Source: Gonocerus acuteangulatus
Lineage: Eukaryota; Arthropoda; Insecta; Hemiptera; Coreidae
Direction of reading: 5' to 3'
NCBI GenBank assembly: GCA_946811695.1
Contig: OX328123.1
Location: 121,361,118-121,425,117, forward strand
DNA length: 64,000 nucleotides
Part shown: positions 25,378 to 35,500 of the stretch, in pieces
Position numbering within the stretch: the first letter of the stretch is position 1
Layout: the number at the start of each line of letters is the position of its first letter
Notes under the pieces: model-generated
The model's database searches: none
What the model saw: the letters and a program-made list of their open reading frames with translations, nothing else
Told to the model about the DNA's origin: nothing
Made by a program: the position numbers and the translations under genes

Positions 25378-28300
25378 TGAAAAGAATCTTGTTTAAAATT
25401 AAATCCACCATTAATGGATATGAGGAAAAACAAATTATGAATAATTGTTATCAGTAAAAATTATGCCTGTTGGTTATGATCCTGCATAGGTATCTGATTC
25501 TTAATCTTAAAAGTATACTGGAAAACTAGCACTCCAATTGCTCTTTCCCTTGGTGGTGTCCATTAAGGCTGGATAGAGATAGTTGGCCTGGCATTGTTTA
25601 ACTTGAATTGAAAAGATTAATTAAAAATTCAGAACCACCATCCCTTACCCTTAATATCAAAGCGCTGTAAAAAATGACACCCATCCCTTTCCTCCCTTAA
25701 ATATGTATTAATCAAAATTGATAAGATTTCAAGAAATATATCAAGTGTAGCTCCTAGTCCAATAAGGTATAGAAATAGGATACAAATTATTTTTGAATAG
25801 GATCTGTAACTAACTCTTTATTTTGAAGACTTTGAATGATATTTGACTTATCAAAGGCTGAAAAAATATAATGGCGCTGGATATTTCCTATGAAGAAATT
25901 ATAGCTATAAAAATTGGGACAACATATGAAGAAGTTAACTTTTTATTTTTATGCTTGTAATTATTCTATTTTTTTATCTATTAAAAAAACAAAACAACAC
26001 AATTGAATATTTGTTTCTATCAGCAAGATATGGGGATGTGGGAGAAATACAAACAATTTAAAAGTCCAACGGTAAAGCAAAAATCCAAGAAAATGCTGAG
26101 ATTTAAATACAATTCAAACATAACATAAAAAATATCACCGGACATTTGCACTTGATTCCATCACATCTTTAGATGAAAAACTGATGATCCAACCAAGCAA
26201 GGTGTGATAAAATACCTAAAAAAGTTGTATCACGAAAAATCTCTTACCCAATTAAGAGAACAAATAAATAGAAAAATTTGATTCAGGAAAAAATAAAGCG
26301 ACAAAGAAAAAACAAAAAGGTGTTAATCCCATAACAAAAAGAATACATTACATGGACATTTACACCCCACAGTAAACATGTATGTTTTTAGTAATGGAAA
26401 GCTTGAGAGTTAAATATTAGGTGAATCGGAGTCTGAAATATGAAAAGGAGAGGATAATTACCTCAATGTGCATAAGCCAATATTTCCAAAGCTTTAATCT
26501 TTGCAAGTGCCGAATCCAACATTGTACTTGTGTATTTGTATAGTGTTGACAGTTGACAGTGTATTATGTAAACTGTTTGTTGTGAAATAAGTACGAGTAG
26601 AAACCCACCTGATCACATGTTATTTTGTGTGAGGGAACATTCCGTACCTCTATAAAAGTATCGTCTCAAATTTAAAAATTATAAACCTACATATAGAAAT
26701 TTTATTGTTCAAAAATATTCAAACGACCAATGTAATGTAAATTTTAATGTTATCAACTTTTTACTTGCTCACGAGGTTCCTTTTAGCAATTTCCCCAGGG
26801 AATGTATGGTTGCTCATAACAGAATTTTTGAAACATTTCATCAAATTTTCATCAATTCTACCTAGTAGATACCAAAAATGACCCCAGCTAAAATGTTAAT
26901 ATATGTGTGATTGATACTAGCCAGAGTATTTGTTTTTCATAGCGAAACATTGTGTATAGCATTCCCCTAGAAATTATTGAACGAGTTTGTTAACCATCAA
27001 AATCAGTCCATCGGGATAGGGGTTTACTCCAGACCCAAATTACTAATTTTCTAATACAAGCCATATTTGTTGGTATAATGGAACAAAACTCAATAGTCGT
27101 TTTGGTGATGTAAAGACAATAATGTGTTGCAAAAATAAACTAAATCGGCTCACTAGGGGGTGGGTTTACTCCAGACCCAAATTATCAATTAGCCAATACC
27201 GGTCGTGATTGTTGTTATATTTAAACAAAACTCTGAATTCGTTGTGGTCATCTAAAGAGAAAAATTATTATGAAAATACACAAAATCGGTTCATTAGGAG
27301 GAATTACTCTGAACGCAAATTTCTAATTTGTTCATACTGGGCAAAATTTTTGTTGTATTGTAATGAAACTCGGTATACCTCTTGAGTATTTAACAACAAA
27401 AATGTTTTTAAATAAAAATCAACTAAGTTGAATCAAGCCGCCAAACCAGCTCAGGCATTGGTTGTTTCTTCTACCGCTAGGGGAGCTTGACCTGGATGTT
27501 GTATCTGGATTCTGCTATTGATTGAGACAGATGTTCATTACTAACATAAAAGAACAAATCCGTTATTTTTTATTTTTTATCAATATTGGTTAATTTAAGC
27601 AAATTTTTCAGGAATGCAGTGTACACTACCCACCTGGTAAGGAAAGTGCTTTGTTATGCAGCTTATGCATGACAGACTTTTTCTTCATATCATTTCACCA
27701 TATCCATTCTAACACCCAGTTTGTTAATTGTTTTAAGTATCCAATAATCTATATAGAACTTTACATTATATTCCCCTATTTTTTGAACAATCAGAACCAC
27801 ATTTTCAAACATTGGTAATTTTGATATTTTAAGTACCTCAGCTGTTCCTATCTTGCCTAACTAGTATGAAGCTACTTAAATGTTCTTTCACAATTTCTTT
27901 GAACTGTTATCAGTTGCAATTATGAGGTAAAACATCTTTATTAGTAGTGTTTCTTGAATTGCTTTTCAAATTTTGGTTGTTTGTCTTCAAATATTTGCTA
28001 ATATAACTGTTTCGATATATTTCTTGTATTATGTTGATAAATTAATACAAAAATTATCTAAATAATATGAGGTAGTTTAATTGGAAGAACGTCTTGATGA
28101 TAAGAAAGTTTGATGGGTTTTGGCATCTATGTCCAATTTATATTGAGGTGCAAATTGTTAGCTGTCAGAATGATACAAAGGAATGGGACCTGCAGTCTAA
28201 GAAATGTTCCTTAAAGATGAATTTTTCTGTGACTAGTAACATAGAAGTTTACTCCCATCAGAAAGTTACTATGAAAGAAAATTTCTGCTTCAAATGATTG

Positions 28301-29512
28301 CTAGTCAAATGTACTTCAGTACCCTCTTTGACTGATTTCTAAATCACAGAAAACTCTGTTAGAATGAATCCAATGTCTAGATAAAGTGCTATTCGTCACA
28401 TGACAATAATTGAAAATGTATACATAATTTCTACTATTTGCTAATCATTTCTTCTACAAGGATTATGAAGGAAACCTAATTTACAGCAAAGTCTAGCTAA
28501 ATTTAAATATACGGATTGTGATAGAAAATAACATAGTGATGAGGTATGATTGCAACCCAGTATCAATTTTGTGAAAATGTGTGTTAGTGCATGAGCAGTT
28601 TGATCTTGTGTGTGTATAGTGATGTTGAGAGTTAAACAAGTGAGAGTAGTCGAGGTAGATAGATAGATAGAGAAGTACTTGCATGCAACAAACGTACAGT
28701 GGTCGGGCTACGGAGCAGTGTGATACCCACTTTCGCCATCTGCGCTTGTACCCCCTTCGCTTGGAGTGCTTTCACTGCAGCTTCTGCACAATCGCCACTC
28801 TCAAAGTCAACAAAACCATAACCTGAAACAAGACAACCTCACCTTCTCAATATCCTTCGCCTCCTATATAAATTAAAAAAAAAAGATAACAAATCTTATA
28901 AATTATACTCATAAGGTAGAAACAGTCGTAAATAGGAGATTAAGACACGAAATAAAGCAAAAGACCAAATTCAAATCATTAAATTAAATCAAATCATAAA
29001 TAACCGTTGTCTTAATAAATTTAAATATAATCAAAGTCAACTTACAGAAAAACTACGTTTCATAAAATAATACATGTTCATTAGTAGACGTAATTCATAC
29101 AATAATTTTTATATTTTTAGGATTTACATCAAACATCAGGCATTGTAATTTAGAATAGAAGTAAATACATGATTTGATAACAACTATCAATATAATGGAA
29201 CTAAGCCACAGTTCCATGTACGAGTAGGTTGTGGTAAAAAAGTCAATTATAATTTGGTATTAACTACTCTTATCTATCATCATTTTTATAGTTTACGGGA
29301 TTTAAAAAATATTATTTGAACTAACTAATACTGGATACTTACTGTGTCAAGCAACAGAGATATAATAAATAATATAAACGTTAAATATAGAAACATATAA
29401 TGCAAGAACCTGGAAAATACTGCATAAAGAAACACAAAAAACACTAATATTAATTTATAAGTTGATCCAAAAAAAAAAAAAGAAAAAAGAAGCATTTATG
29501 GTGATCCCTACA

Positions 29513-29581
<69 letters not shown>

Positions 29582-32500
29582 AAGGGTTCTTAATAGGAAA
29601 TCAATTCTCACACCAAGTCAAGCATTAATCCTTACTCTGCTATGGACTGATATTTCAGTCTGGAGGGAGCAGTGCCCCGAGTGCTATGTACTGATATATC
29701 AGTTTGGCTTCTTTTGCGCTTTGCTGCTACAAGCTATTATATCAGTCCTTCTACTATCGCCATCTGTAGGCTGTTTATAGAAGCTGCAGTGACCTTCGAA
29801 GCCGATCGGGGCATAGGACTTTACTTTTGTCACTTTAGCTTCCAACTACTCAGCCTACCTGTACGTATACCTGCTCCCTCCCTTGTTCTACTGTTGAAAC
29901 AGTTGTTTCTCTTTACCTGGAATTAACACTGCATATTTCTCCAGTACATTTTATGCTTTTCAAGTGAACAATTGTGCGCACGTGTGTGTGTGTGTAAATA
30001 TTTCTAAGATAATTTATTCTGAACAAGAATTATTAGATCTTTTGACGGGTGTGAGCAAAAAGTGAAGCGGAGTTTTTTCCGATGACGATGAGGGTTCTGA
30101 TAATGTATCCCAAAATGTTTCTATTGGAGAAACACTTGGAACAAGTGGAATGCAAAGCACAAAATAATTAGAGAATTATCTTCCGACGAAACACAGTAGT
30201 ATCCAAAATGAAAAATTCTAGTTTTCCCCACTTTTTTTAAAAGATGGTTATAGACATTGTTTTGAAAGTGGTTTCATCTGATGCCTGGGATAAACATCAA
30301 TATAAATTACCTGGAAGCCTGTATGCTCACCACCATAATCGCTGCAGTTCTTTTTAATCGCTGAGACTACAAAACTCATTAGGTTAAAGTTTTATAAAAT
30401 GAGATTTATTACAGGAAACCATGCACAAACCTCACTATACACAGTGTGCTTTAGGGCAGTTTCTGTTTTATTAATTAATGTTTTTTTTTATCTTTTTTGA
30501 TAAATAAAAATCACAGCATACATCATCTTTTGATTTACTTCTACAATAATAATAACATGGGCTTGCAACTACGTAGTAAGGTCCATAAGTTTCCGGCCTG
30601 TCCTGCTTCCCCTCCTTCAAACGTGCCGGGACCTGCACGCCTATGCAGGTCCATGCCTGCTCACTCCATACCCATCGCCCGCACTTCCTGTCTTGTCAGT
30701 CAGTGTCCAGCCTTTAAGGAAACTCCCCATTTTTACAATGTTCAAACTCGAGTACCGTGCGGTAATTAAATTCTTTTGTAAAGAGGGTCTTACTCCTGCG
30801 CAAATTAAAGAGCGCTATGGGCAGTCCCCCCTCGTATTCCACAGTGAAAGAATGGGCAAAATTATTTAAGTTAGGGAGAGAAAGTCTAGAAGATGACCCA
30901 CGTCCCGGTTGCCCATTGGAAGCTGTCACTTCTGAAACAAACCAACTTGTGGAATCTGAATTGCTGTCTGACCGGCGACTAAAAACCAAGGAAATAGCAG
31001 CAAGGTTAGGGCTTTCAAAAACAAGTGTTTTTAGGATAATCAAAAAACATTTGCATATGAACAAGGTTAGTGCAAGATGGGTTCCAAAAATTCTTTCAGC
31101 TGCTCAAAAACAGGAACGTGTTCACTGCTGCAATGAATTTTTACGCGAGTATAATGGCGATCCAAGGAATTTTTTGGACTCAATTATAACTGGGGATGAG
31201 ACAATGGTTCTATATTATGACCCACTCAGTAAAAGAGAGTCCGTGGAATGGAGAAGACCAGGATAAGCGCCTCCTTTAAAGGCAAAAGACACGCAGTCAA
31301 CAAAAAAGGTAATGGCCACAATTTTTTGGGACTGTAAAGGAATACTACTGATAGATTTTAAAGAAAGGAATACCACAATGAACGGTGAGTATTATGCAGC
31401 CCTACTTCACCGGTTACGAGACACCATTAAAGAGAAGAGGCGAGGGAAGTTAAGCAGAGATGTCCGCCTCCTTCACGACAATGCCTCTGTCCACACAGCA
31501 TTGATTTCCAAGGCCGCCGTGAAGGGCTGTGGTTTCCAAGAAATCTCTCATCCACCCTGCAGCCCAGACTTAGCCCCTAGCGATTTCTAACTTTCCTCAA
31601 AGTTAAGGAAGGCGATTTAACACCAACGAAGAGCTCCAAGCAGCAGTGGAAGAACATTTTTTTAACAAAGAAGAAAATTATTTTTTTCATGGTATAGAAA
31701 TGTTGCCAAAGCGTTGTATTAAGTGTGTTGAACTTAGAGGAGAATATATTGAAAAACAGTAAAACCAGTTTTTTTCTTTCACCTTTCCTTCTATCCCAGG
31801 CCGGAAACTTTTGGACCTTACCTCGTACTAGCATCAATCTAATACCCCTGTATGAGATTATTTAGGAGTTAAAAATAGAAAAAATATTTTGCAAAATGAA
31901 TCATAAAAGTGTTTTTTTCACATTAGGTGGATTTATTCACTGACTACAATGTTCCCAATATGGTTAATTGATTTATCGAAGAGTCTTACATGAATTATTC
32001 TTCAAAATGGAAGAAAATTGAGAGAATCTTAAAATGGTTAATCCAGTTAAGGATCAAAATCAAGAAAATTTGTGGCCAATAAATATATTGTTACAAGGAC
32101 GACAAGTCAAAATTACTTGAAAAGTAAGGTTATACCAAGCAGTATAGCGTAACCAGCAGAATTGCATATAGTGCCTTGCTGACACCTTGCTACCATGTAT
32201 TATATAAAATATAACTCATCAACATATACAAAAAGAGTTCCAACATTACCTTTACATTTATTTGTATTCTTATCTAGAATAGCCTTTGTTGATATGATAG
32301 TGCCGAATCTGAAACAAAAGTATTTCATTTTTTATCTTCGTACAACAATAATAGAAAAATACAAAAAAAAAAAAAAAATAAAATAAATAAAATCTGCCAT
32401 CAAAATAAAGCTCAACTGCATGAATGAAGTTTATGAAATTTAATACCTAAAAAATAAACAATGTCAACATTTAGATTTTAAATTAATTATGAGTCAGCAG

Positions 32501-35500
32501 GATCATACTGAGCAGGGTTCTACTGCCCATTGCTGAGATAAATCGAATGGTAATAAAACTGTGGACCATTACTTAGAAATATGATTATATATTTTATTTT
32601 TCAATTGAATGGGATTTAAAGCCCCCTCCAAAAATAAATCTCTTTTAAAATCTTTATTTTTTAGAAAAATGACCTCGCCGGCTGGGATTTAAGCCGGGAT
32701 ATCCTGTTTAATGCTTGGGTATGTTGTCAATTAAGAGGAGATTCTGCCAATGATGCTTAGCCAAAAGCATGAGGTTCTGGGTTGAATTCACAGTTAATTT
32801 TCCGTCGTCAGGCGAATTAATTTGTCTAAAAAATAGTTTTGAAAAGTAAGCCACTGATGGTCTATACCAGGGGTGGCCAAGCTCCTTGATATTCTGAGCC
32901 ATTATTCAAAATTTAAATTTTTTGCGAGCCGCAATTAAATACATATTTAAAAGGTATGCAAAAAATGTATTAAACAATTCTTTTATAAAATTATATTTAT
33001 TGAAAACATATAAATAAAAGTACAAAATATATGTATTGAATTTAAATATTAAAAATTATACACATTTATTTTACTTTTCCTGATACAGTAGAACTTGTAT
33101 AATTTGAACCCCTAGGGACCGATAAAAAAGTTCGAATTATCCAAAATCCGAATTACAAAAGTTTTTGAAAATATAGGGCTAAAAAAACTTTTTTCGCGTT
33201 TTTTAATTTAAAAAAATACATTTTATTTAAAGAATAACTAACATTTCATGAATTAATGATTAGTTACATAAGTAATAAATAATTTATCAAAAAAGTAAAA
33301 ATAAAAGCCTATTGTTTTGAAAAAAAAGTCACTTTCATGGGAAACAATTTTTTCTTTATTTTTCAGGTAAGTTGGTAAAGTGTTAGGAGGAATTCCAAAG
33401 TCCTTGGCAATTTCAGATTTTGTCTTTATTCCTTTATCAACTTCTTTAATCGCAGCTATTTTCTCTGAGAACATTAAAGTTTTATAATTTCTAGTCTTCG
33501 ACATCTAAAATCAACAACCCACTGAACTGCACTGTACACCAGAAATTCAAGGCACAAACATTACAACTGATCTGGGCACTGACTGACTTATAACTGAATA
33601 AGAAATGAAGATCGGAGGGATGGTGAGAGGGAATTCTAGGATAAAACGACAGGATGGAACTATAACAACCCCTGGAAGGGAGGAAGCGCGACCCACCACT
33701 TTGCACAACTCCCAGAGTCCAAGAACTAGACTATGAGACCGCCGCGCTTCTTGTGCCGGAACCCCTACATCCGTATATTACTATCCTTTTTACCCGAGGG
33801 GAGAACATTTTCACAAGATTTAAGATCGACCGCCTCTCTGTCCACTTACCAGTGGAGGTACAGATTCCTAAAAAAATCGAATTATCCAAAATTGTATTCG
33901 AATTAACCACGATTTTTTTACATTGTTTATGCCCTAAATTCTAGGGGCCGAGAGAAATATTCGAATTAAAGACGATTTCGAATTATCGAAGTTCGAATTA
34001 TCCTTGTTCCATTGTAATTCTTTAGCAAGATTGATACAAATTGTTTCCTCTAGAGCACCATGTCAACTCTTCGTTGCAATAAGAGTTTATAAATTCAAAA
34101 TAGATCTCGAGTCGACGACTACAGAAGATTAAGCCACTGTTTATGTTCTTTTTTCGTGATTTTTTTTATGAGTCCTATCATTCTTAAGTTGGAGGGAAGT
34201 GAAATTTGTTACAACGTTGCACTTAGTCTTTCACACTTGTTGCCAGTTTTAAAAGACATTTTGAAACAAATTCGGAACGATAATAACTTTTTAAAATATA
34301 ATAGCACAATAATAAAAAGAGAACTCGAGAGCCACAAATAATCCTTTAAAGAGCCGCAGGTTAGCCCCCTCTGCTATATACCATCCTTTGTATTAAGCAG
34401 TGGTAGTAAATAGTAGAGATACCTACTATCTGCTGTATATGGCAGTATAATGATAAAACATAACCATGATGGAATGTCGCCTATCTGAATTAACAGGGCA
34501 TGGTTAAGATTGGATCATTGAAGGATAACTGACAACATGCCCAAGCATAAAAAGTGAGATTATGCGTTAAAATCCCAACCTGGCAAGTTAATTCTTCAAA
34601 ACAAAAATAATAAACTTTAGAAATTTAAATCACTGACAGCAAATGCCATCCTGTGTATCCAACAATTGCTAGATAAAAATAACATTCAATTTTTAAGATA
34701 ACACATAAATCAACAATATTAAGAATAATTTAAGAATTTCAGGTTACTTTGATAGCTATAAATAGCATAATTATGACAAACATTCTCTACATGTAAAAAA
34801 TCAAAAAATCAGTCCCTTAACAGGCCACAAGGGCCCAGAGGGGCAGATCTGATTCTTGACCACATGGCACACTAGTGAGATTTTGTGATCAGTACTATGC
34901 TTGGGTCACCAGATTTTCCCCTTGGCAGATACTTATTAATAAACTAATTAAAGGCTGGGTGGGCCTAAGAAGGGTCTGGGTCCCAGAATCCAACCCACGA
35001 ACAAATACACTGGAAGATAAAATCTTTAGTGTGCTCGTGTTTTGACCCTCCAGAATATTAGTCGAGTGCTCTACCATTGAGCTAACCACGCCCCGGTAAA
35101 GAAATAAAGTACTTCTGAAATAAGAATGAGATAATCCTAAGGCTTAACCCCGGGAATGGATTTCGCTTTTAATTTTATGACAGTAAATTTTCTTGTTTTG
35201 ACCATAAATTAGAGAAAATTATTATTTAATGAAAGATAATTTCACTTCTTAATTTTATGTCACTTTCCATACTTGACCATTACCATTTCCATATTTTCAC
35301 ACTTGAAAATGAATACGCATTAAAAAGGAATTCAAATATTTAAAATGCAAATATGAAGTATACATGAAATTATACTTACTGTGAGCACATGTTGTATAAT
35401 TCTTTATCTGTGGTTGACGGATTAAGGCCATGGATATAAAGATTGGTCTTTGAAAGTTGCTGCTCACCACCTTGACCACCCATGTTGTTCGACAGGCTAG

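Larger units (their letters stand above)
32868..34373. mobile_element. hAT-type element with a nested pogo insertion
   Basis: Ends CAGGGGTGGCCAA and, inverted, CAGAGGGGGCTAACC. Subterminal words GAGCC and CTCGAGAGCCACAAATAATC are typical of Charlie-like hAT ends. Flanks GTCTATAC and CTATATAC are a decayed 8-bp duplication. Its interior is largely taken up by the pogo element 33086-34014. No hAT transposase is left. Confidence 0.7.
32645..34620 (+). repeat. tRNA-like SINE interrupted by a hAT element
   Basis: The left part 32645-32867 has a tRNA-like stretch with the B-box-like GGTTCTGGGTTGAATTC and a flank AAATCTTTATTTTTTAG similar to the SINE at 40205. The right part 34374-34620 ends AAAATCCCAACCTGGCAAG then TTAATTCTTC, like 40375-40395. 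The hAT element 32868-34373 sits between them. Confidence 0.5.

Noticed and set aside
30497..30769. 90-codon plus-strand frame
   Set aside because: It runs across the mariner terminal repeat and untranslated leader; the transposase is in other frames.
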